Shown here: piece after piece, positions 37,257-52,776 of the stretch
Layout of the letters: each line of letters opens with the position of its first letter
Numbering within the stretch: the first letter of the stretch is position 1
NCBI RefSeq assembly: GCF_900496995.4
Contig: NC_044027.1
Location: forward strand, 8,146,743 to 8,210,742
Direction: 5' to 3'
DNA from: Aquila chrysaetos chrysaetos
Taxonomy: Eukaryota > Chordata > Aves > Accipitriformes > Accipitridae
DNA: 64,000 nucleotides
Position numbers and translations under genes: made by a program
The notes under the pieces: generated by a model
Seen by the model: the letters and a program-made list of their open reading frames with translations, nothing else
Told to the model about the DNA's origin: nothing
Databases searched by the model: none

Positions 37257-38392
37257 TCAGTAGCCTTCATCTGCCCAGGTGATCTCGTAGTCCGGATACT
37301 CAGCTTTCAGCTTCTCTGTAGTCACGGAGTGGTCCGCTCGCCCAAAGCCCTGGCAGAGGAGAGAGGGTCCCAAAGTAGAGCCCACGGTTACCTCCCACGG
37401 GAGAGCTTGGCGAAGCCCTGGGGTGGCTCACCACAACCAGAGGCTCCGGCAGCAGCCCCCGGCTGCGGAAGACGCCACTGAGCCCGTGTCTGTGAAAGAC
37501 CGATCAGCTCTGATCACACAGACCACGGGCAGCTCAGCCTGGCTCCGGCTGCCAGACAGCACGGCACCCAGGCCAGGGGCCGGTGCCACGCCGGAGCTGG
37601 CAAAACCTGCACCAGCATCACCGATACCCTCCTCGGGGCACTCTGGGGGACGCCGAGGGGACGTGGGCAGCTCCAGCTCTGCCCTCCTGCTCCCGAGGGG
37701 ACGCGGTGCCGGTTCAGCCACGAGCAGCGGGACCCGCACAGGCACCGGTCGGGAGGGAGAAGCCGCGTCCACGGGTGGGCGTGCCCTCCCCTCCCCGCTG
37801 CCCCCCCGGCGCCCCGCTTACCACCGAGTACCCGTAGACGTGGATCTTCCTCTCCTCGGGGCGGTGGGAGAGCCGGCCGCCCCCCAGGCACTCGCAGCCC
37901 AGGCCCTGCTGCGCCAGTTCCCGCGCCGTCTGCTCGTAGATGTCGGCTGCGGGAGGAGGGAGCCGTGGGGCGGCGGGGAAGGCGACCGGAGGGGTCGTGC
38001 CCGGGCAGCGGGAACCCCCGCCTGAGCCACCGCCCACGGACGGCCCCCCCCCCCGCCCCGGGGCAGCCCCTCGCCGGCTGCCGGGGCCCGTGGAGGGGGC
38101 CGCTTCCCTCCGTACCCCCGGGCCCACAGGTGGGCGGGACGGGGCCCCACGCGCAGCCCCACCGGCGATCCCCCCCGCCGCCGCCGCCGCCCCCAGCCCC
38201 GAGCCCGGCCGGCGGTGCCGGTGCCCTGCGCCCCTCACCGTGGTACTCGGCCCAGCCGTGGCCGCGCACGACGTCCTTCCCGGGCCCGCCGGCCGCGCGC
38301 ACGCGCACCAGCACGTACTTGAAGACGCCGCCGCCGTCGATCTCCACGTCCGCCACCCGCGACAGCGCCTCCGCCGCCGCCGCCGCCGCCAT
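37257..38392 (-). CDS. PHPT1: PHPT1 (14 kDa phosphohistidine phosphatase), complete
   Basis: Three exons join in phase: 38392-38239, 37946-37822 and 37349-37257. They give 372 nt, 123 residues plus TGA, against 125 in human. The enzyme removes phosphate from phosphohistidine in proteins (for example ATP-citrate lyase, KCa3.1 and G-beta by published work). Seen here: VFKYVLVRV near residues 23-31, the catalytic-histidine segment GWAEYH with His at residue 51 (His53 in human), then ADIYEQ, the [11 protein letters not shown] motif, KIHVYGYSV, and the C-terminal [14 protein letters not shown]. The N-terminus has an alanine run ([10 protein letters not shown]) from a GCC/GCG repeat. Exon 1 lies in a CpG island. 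No lesion is seen. Confidence 0.97.
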
Positions 38393-38841
38393 CGCGCCCG
38401 CCCCGCCGCCGACGTCCGCGCCCCCTTCCGGCCCAAACGGCCCAACCCACCAGCCCGCATGGCGCACGTGCTCAGCCCTCCCCGATGTCCCCTCCCACAG
38501 CCGTGCTTTTCTGGATCCCTCCCTCGGCGGGGGCGTCCCCTGCACTCCGTTTCCTTGGTGTCTTTTCGGCGGCGGCGGAGCGTGGGGCGGAGGAGGGGGG
38601 GGAACCGGAGCACCGGGACCTTCTGCCGCGGCCTCGCACCGGGACGCCGAGGCCCGCCGATGGTGGAAGGGGCGGCGGGGAGAGGGGCCCTGGCTGGGGA
38701 GCTGGGCCGCGGGCAGCCTGCCTGCGGGCGGGTGGGCAGGCAGCGCGCGGGGCGCAGAGCAGGGCGGCCGGTGAGCCCGGGGCCGGGCAGGGCCGTGAGG
38801 CAGCCCCGGGTGAGCGGCGGGGCGGCTGAGCGCTGCGGTGT

Positions 38842-38895
38842 TGCCGGTGGTGCCGTTGGTGCCGGTGGTGCCGGTGGTGCCGTTGCTCCCGGCTC
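38842..38895 (+). repeat. GGTGCC-type 12-bp tandem repeat
   Basis: About four and a half copies of a 12-bp unit ggtgccggtggt with gttggt variants, upstream of the PHPT1 island and downstream of the AJM1 stop. Confidence 0.8.
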
Positions 38896-39983
38896 TGCTC
38901 CCCTTCCCCGACACCCCTCGGGCAGTCCCGAAGCCGCGGCCCTGCCGCCACGGCTCCCTGGCCCTCAGCACCCCTCGCCGCCGGCCTGGCGGGTCCCCCC
39001 GCTGCCCACGGTTGGCCCCCCCCCGCCGCGCACAGCCACCCCCGCCCGGCCCTGCCAGCCTCACTCGGGTCCTTCACCCCGAGCCCTGGCGATGTGGCTG
39101 GGCTCCCCGGCAGCACCGTGGCCGCCCACCGCCCTCCCCTGGCACCCCTGGGCCAGGCCTGGCTCCGCACCGGGCACTGGGCACAGCCGGGGCCACAGCG
39201 TGGCCCTCTGCCAGCGTCAATGGGCAGGGACCCCCCGCAGCCCCTGCCCCCCTGCCAGGACTGTACCCTGTACCCAGAGACCTCACGGAGAGGGTCCCGG
39301 GGGGCACCCAAGGGTGCCTTACAGCCACCCTCATAGGCTCCCCGCTGCATCTAAAGATCGTACGGTAACATGCTCAGGACACGCAGACGCTATAGGAACA
39401 GAGACCTTGTGCAACCCAGCTCCCACCCGTGAACCGTATGGGGCCACTGCTGCAGACTATAGAGCTGCCAGCAGCACCCGTGGACTCGGTGCAGCCTTAG
39501 TGGCGCTGCGGCGGTCCACGGGACCCCAGGTGCTGGGGGGCACGGCCCGGAGGGCTGGGCAGGGCCCCGGGTGCAGGCAGGGTACGTGGGCAGGCACGGG
39601 GGGCTCTGCGTGTGCAGGCAGCCAGGCTGTCCGGTGGGCAGAGGCTGGGGGGGGGTGCCTGGCGTGCCCCCGCTCTAGCCAAGCACTGCTCACCCTGAGA
39701 GGGCTCTGTGGGGTCTTGCCAGGATGCTGGCTGGGACCTGTGCCCCACAGCAAACCTCGTCCCGTGCTCCCATCGCTTCATGGCCTCCCCCAGCCTGGCC
39801 CCCCCACTGCTCCGGCTACGGCCCCCCCCCCAGCCAACGCTGGCCGCCCGCAGCCCATTGCAGCCTCCTCCCCTCGGTGCCACATCCGAGAGGGGGTCCC
39901 CATCCCACCGTGTGGACAGGGCAACACCTATCTACAAAGGGGGGTGACCCGGGGGTGCCAGGGGAGGGGTCCCCACCCCACGT

Positions 39984-43290
<3,307 letters not shown>

Positions 43291-46200
43291 CTGCAAGAGA
43301 ACAGATAGGCGCCTAAATCCCAGCGGAGACTTCGGGGAGCCGCAATGGCACTGGATAAATCCCCACAGCTCCTGGCTTGAAGCAGGGGTTTGGCCACCTC
43401 TTCAGAAATGAGGGTTCGGGGGCATCCCAGCCTCTGCTGCTGCTGTTAATAGTCAGATCCCAACTGGGGGAGGAAGCTGGAAAGACTCCAAATCTGGGAT
43501 GCAAATAACGGAGAGGATGGCAGGACACCCATGGGTGCACTGAGCACCGCAGGGCAGCTGGGAGGGGCGCCAGCTCACCACAGGGAGACGAGGCCACTGA
43601 CCACCATGCCCCTGTTCCTCAGGTGCAGGACACAGGGACCCTCTTGCAGCATCGTGGGAAACGGCAGCTCTGAACAGGGCTGGGGGGGATTCAACACTAG
43701 GGTTTTCCATAGTGGATGGAGACAACGTGCCCGGCCCTCCGCTGTGAGCATCCGAGTGGCTGTGGGGTCTCCTAGGACCACGTGCGCCCACGTCCCAGTG
43801 CACGCTGTGCCCAGCACCAGCATTGTAGGCAGCACAGGCAGGAGCATCACCCAGGGATGGGTACCAGGAGCCTCCAGCATGGCACCTGGGAAGCCCATGC
43901 AGCTCTGGGGCTCCGGTGGGGCAGGAGCCGTACTGCCTCCCTGTGGCAGCTGCACCCACCATGGCCCATGAACACCCCTGTGGGGTGCCAACAGTCCTGG
44001 CTGCTTGCAGCCGCATCGCTCCCTGGGGCTCCTCCAGACTGGCACAGGCAGCACCGGGGGCTGGCAGAGGGGTATTATGGGGGGTGCCCCAACCCTGTGT
44101 GCCAGCAGTGACTCCTCTATTGCTTCCCACAGCTCTGAGCAGGATAGACCAGGGCCCATCTGCAACAACCCCATGCCGGAGGGGCTGTGCTGGCTCAGCG
44201 CCCACCGGCTTTGTCCTCTCCCACGTCCTGCAGCCACAACACATCTCCCACTGGAAAGCGAGTGGGATGGCAGCTGCAGCTCCCAAGGGACACGGGTTCT
44301 GGCACCCACCATGCACCAGCACCGTGCACCCCACCTGCTCCGGGACGACGCTGCATGGGTGGCCGGGGTGGGCAGAGTCCCTAGCCACATGCGTGACACT
44401 GCTGTGTGACAAGGGGGGTCATCAGCACAAGCCCCCCAGAGCGACTGGGGGAGCAGACAAGGTGGTTTGCCCACAGGACCTGGTGGATTGTGGCACTGAT
44501 CTTCACCAACAGCCCATCGAGAGCCAGCTGCAGGTTACCATCGGCACCGAGTGGCTGTACAACTGGCTTTGCCCACAGCGGCGATACCCGGCCAGCTTTA
44601 AAATTCATCACATCCTATAAGGGTTTGTGTTTTTGGCCACCTGGCCAAGGGGCCCAGGAGCACAGGTGGGCACCAGCTGCTCCACAATACACTAAAGGTG
44701 CATGGCAAAGGCCAGCAAAAGGCATTTGGCTTTAAACAGCAGCAGAGGACCACAGGGAAGGTATTTCTGGGAGGAAAGGAATAGACTTTATTTGGCAAGC
44801 AGTATTGACTATGCAGTGATGGGGAGGGAGACTTGGGTCCCCCCTTGTTACCTGGGTAAAGCCCTGGCTCACCCCGAAGCCAGGGGTGGGGGACTGATGC
44901 TGGAGCTGAGGTGAAGCCAATGGGGTTGGCGTGTCTGTCCCTGGAGTGGGCTGGGGAGAGCTTGGTGCCAGGAGGAGATGGGGATCCCAGTGTCTCCGGG
45001 GCTGGGGGAGCAGGTTTGCCCTCGTAGCAGTGGCTCAGCATCAGCCCCGCTGCATTACAATGCTTGGGAGCTGGGCCAGATCTGGGAAGGCAGCACCCCA
45101 TGGTGCACTGATGCCAACAGCAGCGTTGGGAAGCCCATCCCCATGGTGTCAGGGCGGCTGGTGGGCAGGGAATTGGAGCCCAGGGTCCTACCTGGTCCGG
45201 CAGCAGCAGGGAGGGGGTGGGTGGGCTGAACTGGCCCAGGGCCCTGTGGCGGCTCCATCCTAGCACTGCAAAATAAAAAAGGCATGTGAGGGTCCCAGGA
45301 AAGCCCTGGCCATGACAGAGGGGTGGCTGCTGGGGCCATGGGGTGCCTTGGTGGGGAGATCAAGCACCCCGAGAGACCCCTGCAGCCGCAGCCCTGCTGA
45401 GCCAAACCAAACCATAGCCCAGCGAGGCCACCGTGTGCACCCCTGTGCCCTGGGGACATGGGCACTGCATCCCACGGGCACTGGCATGTCCCCCCACCCA
45501 CCACAGCAGCGCCCCACTGCCCGCAGAGCCGTGTGAGGCCATGGCAGTGCGGGGACCCAGGGACAGCTCCGTGCTGGCATCCCCAGCACCGCCTGGGGTT
45601 GCCATGGTTTCTCCAAATTATTCCTCCTCTGCGAGGACAGCGTGGGTGCATGGGGAGGCTGCTGGGGCGGCGGCGCTGCAGGGGGCTGGGGGGAGCCAGG
45701 GCTTTGCGGCACCACAGGGAGAGCAGAGCGCCTGCAAAGCCGTGGGCATCCTCTGTCCATCGCGGGGGGCAGAGCTGGGGTGGCCCCACCAACACTGCTG
45801 GTGCCGAGTGCCACCACACTCCCACACCCCACCTGTCCCTGACACTGAGTCCCCTCCACAGGGAGAGGATTTGGCATCCCCTCCACTTTTTGACCCCCCC
45901 CGGCTGGTGGGCACCAGATGCCCCGCTTCACCCCCAGACCTGCCTGCTTTTGGCAGGCACCAGTCTCCCTGCCCAGGGTCTCCACGCTGTGTCACCCTGG
46001 GGATGCTGACACCGGCTGGCAGCACTTTCAGGGCTGCTGATGTCCACTGAGCTCCCTGCACCGGAGCCACCCCCCCGGGGGCACAAGGCCCCTGGGGACA
46101 CAGCCAGCCCCATGCCCACATCTCCAGCCTGGGAAGGGCCCAGGCGGTTTGTCGCAGAGCCCCCCCGTGCCCACACTGCTGGGCAGGACACAAAGACACC

Positions 46201-46639
46201 TCTGCCCACCCTGTCCCTGGCACAGCAGCTCTGCTCCGGCACACCCAAAGCATTGCCGAGGGGCACCCAGTGGGATCCCCCCCTGTGCCAGTCCACTGCT
46301 ACCTGTCACCGTTGTGGAGTCCGGTGCCACCCACACGCCTCCACCCTGCTCAGCACCCAGCCCTGCGCCCGCTGCTGCCTGTGGGCCCTACTTGCAGTCG
46401 GGGGCTGCCCTTATTCCCTGCCCAGCACCCCACGCTGCCCAGCACGCTGCTCCCACCATGCTGCATGTGAGCACCCGGCCTCCCGCAGCTCTGGCCTGTG
46501 GGAGCAGCATGAGGGTGCTGGGAGCGGGAGCAACCCCGGGCTGCCGGAGGGGCCTGCGGGAGGCTGCCGGGAACTGGGTCGCTGCCTGCATGCAGCACGT
46601 CCGGGCTGTGCAGTGTCCTGCCAGCGCACACCACACTGC

Positions 46640-47600
46640 CCAGGCACTGCAGCAGCCTGCCTGTGCGCTGCCTCCCTCATGCCCACGGTGAGGGTGCTGC
46701 CTACCTGCTCTGCACTGAGCGTTCTGCCAGGGCACTGCCTGCAGCCTGCCCTCACGCTGCCTGCACACGCTGCACTGGGCACTGCCCCTCAGCCTGCCCC
46801 CACTGACTGCACGCTGCCAGCATACTGCCCTCACGCTGCCTGCACACTGCACAGAGCACGCTACCAGGGCACTGCCCCACGCACTGGCAGCTTGCTGCCC
46901 CCACACTGCCTGTCCATTGCCCCAAGCTGCATGCACACACCGCCCTGCCAGTGTGCTGCCCCACAGCCTGCCCATGCTGCACTGAGCACCGCCAGGGCAC
47001 TGCCAGCTTGCTGCCTGCCCCATGCGCACAGCAAGGGTGCTGCCTGCACACACTGCACTGAGCACACTGCCAGCGCACTGCCCCGTGCACGCTGCCTGGG
47101 CATTCCGCACACGCTCCCTGCACATGTTCCGCTGAGCAGACGAGCAGCACGCTGCCCGCCTGAGTGTTGCCTGGGCACACTGCACCGGGTACCCTGCCAG
47201 CACACTGCCTACACATGCAGCACGCTGAGCATGCTGCCACTGCACCACCCTGCAGGCAGCCCAAGGAGGCTGCCAGCGCACGCTGCGCTGCACTGAGCTC
47301 ACTGCCAGCGTGCCAGCAGCACCCGCGCTGCCCCGAGCATGCCAGCGGTGCCCACATCTGGAAACACGGCCAGGGCAGCATCTCACGTGCACTGTGACCA
47401 CTGTGCTCGTGCAGACGACGCTGGAGGTACCGCCGGCACACTGCCGCGGGTGCAGTGCCTGCGCACACGCTGCGCCGTGGGCACTGCCAGCCCACAGGCC
47501 CGCTGTGCGCAGGCCTGCGCGCTCCGGGAGGGCGCTGACGGCCGACACTGCCTGTGCACACGCTGTCCGGGCACTGCCCGCAGCAAGGGAATCCACTGCC
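46640..47600 (+). repeat. Degenerate TGCACTGAGCA/CACTGCC repeat
   Basis: A core tgcactgagcacactgccag recurs with variation at about 46711, 46772, 46850, 46977, 47055, 47128, 47180 and 47290, so units run about 50-130 bp. Filler is ctgcctgcacacgc. The array is nearly free of stops in several frames, which produces spurious Cys-rich frames on the minus strand and His/Cys-rich ones on the plus strand. Confidence 0.8.
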
Positions 47601-47850
47601 CCCGCCCCAGCCCCTGCCCCGTGTATGTGGCAAACAGACGCTTCCCCCTCTGTGCCAGCCCCAGAGCACCCCAACACACACAGTGCCCTGGGCACCTACA
47701 GCCTTGCCCGCCCATGCACATCGCATTGCCCCTCTACACACCCCCTGTGCCCCCCCCAGCCCTGGACCACGCAGCCTTGTGCCCCTGCCCATGCCTCCCA
47801 ACCCGTGTGCCCCTGGCACCCCCCACACTCCCCCCAGCCTCTGCCCTGAG

Positions 47851-47871
47851 CCCCCCCCCCCCCCCCCCCCC
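47851..47871 (+). repeat. C21 homopolymer
   Basis: Twenty-one consecutive C in the inferred AJM1 intron 1. Its exact length is likely to be unreliable. Confidence 0.9.
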
Positions 47872-48444
47872 TTCCTGTACACACGGCTGCATGGCCATAG
47901 CCCCCCCCGGTGCCCCAGCACGCCCTGCCCTGCCTGAACCCCTGGAGGGGCTCATCCTGCCAGGGGGACCAGCACCCCCAGCCCCAGCCCAGGAGCGTAC
48001 CCCCGGCGCTGGCATCCAGGTGAGGGCTGAGCAGCACCCCAGGGGCAGCAAGGGACGCCCTGACCCCAGCCAGCCCCCAGCGCCCTTCTCTGCCGGCCAG
48101 GCCCTGGCACCCCACCCTGGAGGGGCCCCCGCAGACGGGCAAGGCCAGGGGACAGGGGGGCTGGGGTCACCCCGGGGCCGGGGGACCCCGGGTGGATTTG
48201 CAGTGCCCGGACCCTGTGGAGGTGCACGGGGCGGCCCCCGGGGAGGCGGCCGGGGGGAGCGGGGCTGCCCCGGGCGCTGCCGCCGCCGCGCACCGCAGAC
48301 CCCAGGGCGGTGGCCCCGGGCACCCCCACGCTGCGCAGCGGCACCGGGAGGCACCGGGCGGCACCGGGCCCGCTGGGCCGCGCAGGGCGCTGAGCCTGCC
48401 CCGGGGCCGGCATCGCCGGGAACCGGGGCGAGGGGGGCCGGCCC

Positions 48445-48765
48445 GGGCACTGCGGCGAGATGGGATGGGGAAGAGGTGGGATGGGGATGGGGGCCACGGA
48501 GGGATGGGGTGCGATGACTCGGCCGGGGAGGGCGGGATGGGGATGGCCCCCGGAGGGCTGGAGGGATGGGATGGGGACGGGCACATGGGGGGATGGGATG
48601 GGGGGAATGGGATGGGACGGGACGGGGTGGGATGGCCCGGGAGGGTCTCGGGGGGATGGGATAGGGATGTGGAACACGGAGGGGATGAGATGGGGGCTCG
48701 GGAGGGGGGCATGGGGGGATGGGATGCGATGATCGGGGGGGTCGCGGGGGGATGGCTCGGTCGGG
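48445..48765 (+). repeat. GGGATGG-type G-rich array
   Basis: About 320 bp of gatgggatgggg and related units (also gacgggacgggg and ggggggatgggat). Dozens of G runs of three or more sit at short spacing, a strong G-quadruplex pattern on the plus strand. It begins about 50 bp inside the inferred AJM1 intron 1. Confidence 0.88.
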
Positions 48766-48815
48766 GTCCCCTAGGAGTACGAGAGGCCCCAGTCCCCTGC
48801 GCGGGCCCCCCTTAC

Positions 48816-48960
48816 CTGCTCCGCGCCTGCCGTCCCGGCGGCCCCCCCGCCGCATCCCCGCCGCCTCCGCCGCGTTAGGCTCGGGCTGCCGCCGCCCCGG
48901 TGGCCATGGCCCGGCCCGGCTCCGCCCGATCCGGCCCGGCCCGGCCCGGTCGGGTGGGGC
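48816..48960 (-). promoter_or_regulatory. AJM1: Inferred AJM1 noncoding exon 1 and CpG-island promoter
   Basis: The minus strand has a strong donor (GGAGCAG followed by GTAAGG) at 48815, inside a dense CpG island with repeated CGGCC units (48911-48975). The AJM1 coding exon at 43290 begins with a good acceptor and so needs an upstream exon. This is the best candidate in the window. The start site is not defined and the right limit is an estimate. Confidence 0.5.
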
Positions 48961-49104
48961 ACGGCCCGGCCCGGTTCGTTTGCTGTTCGGTTCAGTACGG
49001 CCTGACGCTCCGCCGCGGCCGCCCGGCTCCGCCGCCGCTTGTTTTCCCATAAATACGGCAGGCGGAGTTACCGGCCGGGGCCGGGACCGGGAGCCACCCA
49101 CCGG

Positions 49105-49160
49105 CGCCGCCCCCGGTCCCCATCCCCATCCCCATCCTCATCCCCATCCCCTGTCCCTGG
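49105..49160 (+). repeat. CCCCAT short tandem repeat
   Basis: About seven copies of ccccat with one cctcat variant, upstream of the inferred AJM1 promoter. The minus strand is G-quadruplex-prone. Confidence 0.85.
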
Positions 49161-51004
49161 GCCGGCTCCGCTCCCTTCGGCCCCGGCCCCCATCCCCGCC
49201 CCCCGCAGCATCCCCCGCCCACTGCGGGACCCCCCCCCCGGGCAGGGTCTGGGGGACCCTCGGCGCCATCCCTCGGGGGCATCCCCCAGCACCCCGGGTG
49301 TGGGCACCCGCGGGACCCCGGTGCCCCTGGACGAGGCACCGGCGTCTCCTGGAGAGGTGCCGGGGGAGCTCAGCCCCGTGTCCTGCGCCCCTGCGGGGAG
49401 TCAGGCCCTTGTGCTGTCAGCCCCCCGGTGCCGCAGCCCCCCGGGCCCGTCCCCGGCCCGGGCCCGTCCCCGCCGGCACCACTGCATCCCACCTGACCTT
49501 GGCCCATCGCGGCGGCCCTGCCCGGCCGTGGCCAACCGGGCGGTGAAATCCCCCAATAAGCTCCTCCGTGGAGTGGCCTCGTTTTCCCAGAGGCGCCGGG
49601 GCTTTCTCTGCCTGCGGCGGCTGGAGCCCTGCGGGGGGATGCTCAGAGATGCAACGGGCAACGTGCCGAGACAGGCAAAGGCAGTGGCTGATGGCTCTCG
49701 GCACACACCAGCCCCGACGCTGGAGCTCTGCCTCAGTTTCCCCATCTCCCACCTCCTTGAGCCAGCCCCCGCTGCCCACAGTGGCCAAGGAACCACAGCC
49801 AAGCCCCAGCAAGGGGCCTTGACACTGGGGACCCACAGGGAGCTCATGCGGTTTTAGCCCAGAGCTGAGGTCTGCCGCCCTCTGCGTGTCTCTGCACCGG
49901 GGTGTGTGTACTGGGATTTGCTCGATTTCAAAATCCTCTGTAGCCAAGACCTTTCCCTCCGGGCGCTGCGGCCCCAGGAGCATCCTTCCATGGTCTCCTG
50001 TGTCTGCACTGGGCAGAGGAGTGCTGGGATGAGCACAGGGTCTGCAGCACGCTGGTGTTGCCGTGACTCCTGCAGGAACGCAGCCCCAGGTGATGCATTT
50101 TGCCCCGGCGTGCCCCCTGTGCTCCCAGGGACGCTGTGGGCACAGCTGAGCCTGCTGGGGCCAGCAGCATGCACCCTGCCTGGGACAGGGCTGAGCCCCA
50201 GGAACTCATTGCACAGATGAGAGGGATGCAGTAGCTGGGTGGGGGGAGCAGGGTCAGCTTGTCCCTGCTGCACAGACAGGGCAGAGCTGCCCCCCAGGGC
50301 CCTGGGGCCATGCTCAGCCAGGCCCTGCTGTCCCCCCCAGTGCTTCCATTTTCCTCCCTGCAGGATGCAGTGCTCCGACTGCCAGTTCAGCCGCTCCAGC
50401 TGCCCCCAGCTCCCTGCCCCCACAGCCCCCACCATGCTGCTCCATCTGCTTCCCGCCTGCTGCCGGCCCTGTGCCAGCCAGCCCCGCACCAGAGCTGAGT
50501 ACCAGCAAGGCTCGTGATGTGATGTACGCAGGAGCGTGGGTCAGGCCAGCTTGCTGCCCAGGGGGATGCTGGGGCTCAGCATCCCCCATGGGTGCAGTCA
50601 CCCAAATGATGCAGGAGCCCAAATCTTATGGGAATGCATGGAGTCCCGCTGTGGAAGATGCTGCTGCCAGGTTGGCACAGAGATGCCCGCCCTGAGGGCA
50701 TCCCCTGCGGTGCCACCTTCTGTCCCTGCCCTGGGTGACACCTCCATAGATCGAGGTCACCTGTCCAGAGCTCTGCACTTTGGGGTGGCCACAGGGCCTC
50801 GGCTGCCCAAGAGCAGGGGACGAGTGGGTTGGACCATGTCCCACGAGCCCTGTGGCGAGGGGTGGCGGGACCATCTGCTCCCTCTGTGTGGCTGCTATTT
50901 TAGGCTGGAAAGTGCTGAGGGATCCAACCGGACAATGGGCATGTCTCCACACCACCGGAGATGGCAGCGCCATGGCATGTGCTGAGGTCATTGGGGCTGT
51001 GGAC

Positions 51005-51055
51005 ACCTCCTCCTCCCCCTCCTCCTCCTCCTCTTCCTTCTCCTCCTCGAGCCAG
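51005..51055 (+). repeat. CTC-rich polypyrimidine tract
   Basis: About 45 bp of ctcctc/cttctc units on the plus strand, which reads as a poly-Ser or poly-Glu frame. It is a simple-sequence tract with no sign of coding. Confidence 0.85.
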
Positions 51056-52738
51056 GGGCAGCCTAGGGGAAAGAAGAAGGGGAAGATCCCACAGGAGAAG
51101 GATGGAGCTGAAGGCTGTGGCTGTGCTGGCTGTTCAGGGCTTGCTGGGAGCCTGGCAGAGGGGCTCTGGCAGCGGCTGACACCTTCCCCTGAGCACCAGG
51201 CACGCTGCTGCTTTGGGCTGCGACACCCCCAGGCACCCAGTCTGGGGCACCCGGGGAGGGGGGGGGCAGCCCCAGCCCAACCCCCTGGGCGCTGAGAAGT
51301 CCTGGGGTGGCCCTCGGGCAGGGGTGCGGGGCTGCCCCCTAGCTTTGTGTCTGCTGCCCGCAGGGGTGGCAGCCCCTTGGACCGAAGGGACCCCCTTGGC
51401 ACAGCCCCTGGCAGCAGCCCCCCGTGGGCAGCAGGGCTCTGGCGGGGAGGGACAGGACTGTCCCCTACCCCTGCATGGAGGACAGTGGTGTTGGGTCCTC
51501 GCCATGGCTGTGCAGGTCGGGGCTTGTCCCTGGCCGAGCTGCCGGGGGGCCCCTGTCCTGCCAGTGGGGGACATGCGAGTGGCCAGAGAGACAACACGAG
51601 CCAGGGCACATTCCCGCAGCACAGCAAGAAAAAGGCCAGCCTGGTACCTGTCCACAGGCAGGAGCAGCTTCTGTCCCCGTGTCTGGGGTGTGTGGCCCAG
51701 CTGCCCTGCCATGGCTCGCCATCAGGGCCAGGAGCAGCCAGGCTGGGCTGGTGCAGGGACAAATCCACTCTTCTGTTGGGGTTTCTGCCTGCTCAGTGCT
51801 GGGTCCTCCCCCAAACCTAACTGGGAGCGGAACCAAGATGCGCACTGCATCCCCGTGACTCAGTTTCCCCACCAGCAGCATGCTCCTGCCCCAGTTTCTG
51901 CTGACAGCGGCTGGGGAGAGGCCCACCCCATGCCGCGCAGGTGACTGTAGCTGTAGCTGTTCGTGCTCATTGTTCACTGACTGCCGACACCGGTGCTGCA
52001 CAGGCCCTGGCTCTGCCAGGGAGGACAGGGGTGGGCAGCACAGGCTGGGGCTGAGGGCTTGGTTTGTGCATCTCCCTGTCACCATATGCAGTGTGACCCT
52101 GGTCACCATGTCTGCGTGTGACAGACTCAGTTCTGCTGTGTCCCAGCCAAGGGGGAAACTGAGGCACAGAGGAACAATGTGTCCACAGGTCATACTGGGG
52201 GTCCGTGGTGATGCTTGGCACTTGGCCAGCCCCAAAGCAGGACAAACCTCAGCTTGGGGGGGACATGGGGGCTCACATCTGTCCTACACAGCCTGCGAGG
52301 CTGGGGGGGGTTGCATCTTGCTCGGCCTCCCCAAGGACTAGTCCACTGGGGCCATGCAGAGAGCTGGGAACACAGGGCCAGAAGATGATGCAGACAGGCA
52401 GTGCCTGCAGGCCACCCACCACCTCTGTCCTTGAAGGCCACCTGTCCCGCCATGGCTGCAGTGGAGCTGGGTGCCTCCTCGCCACTGTCCTACCAGTCCT
52501 GGTGCCAGGGTCACCAAGAGCCCTGCTCCGTCCCTGGCTCTCCCGCACATCGTTACCAGTACCTCCCTCTGACCAGCACGTCCCCATGGGTGGTGGGGAG
52601 CGGTGGCAAGGTGAGCCCGCAGAGCCAGCCCCAGCACTGCGTGGCAGGAAAATGGAAAAAACCCAAAGGGTTTGGGGCTGGCCAGTTTCATCAGCTGCCT
52701 GCCCAGGCCAAAGCCCTGCTCTCTCTCTGCTCGCTCAT

Positions 52739-52776
52739 GAGATTCGATACCCACCTGGCTCAGGATATCGAATCTC
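52739..52776. other. Perfect 11-bp inverted repeat with 16-nt loop
   Basis: GAGATTCGATA at 52739-52749 is the exact reverse complement of TATCGAATCTC at 52766-52776. The loop is cccacctggctcagga. It is not followed by a T tract and is not part of a tRNA fold that I can build. Confidence 0.75.

Larger units (their letters stand above)
43291..48815 (-). other. Inferred AJM1 intron 1
   Basis: Lies between the acceptor at 43291 and a good donor at 48815. It contains no recognised gene. Open frames here are GC-driven and overlap on both strands. The part 46640-47600 is a degenerate repeat and 48445-48765 is a G-rich array. Confidence 0.5.

Noticed and set aside
44381-44611. 76-codon minus-strand frame with a protein-like sequence
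   Set aside because: No family recognised, no splice context, and it lies inside the inferred AJM1 intron.
47734-49101. 455-codon minus-strand Pro/Arg-rich frame
   Set aside because: It runs through the G-rich array and the CpG island. Composition explains it and a good splice donor interrupts it.
50626-51768. 380-codon minus-strand frame
   Set aside because: It includes the translated CTC tract and overlaps equally long plus-strand frames. No domain or splice support.
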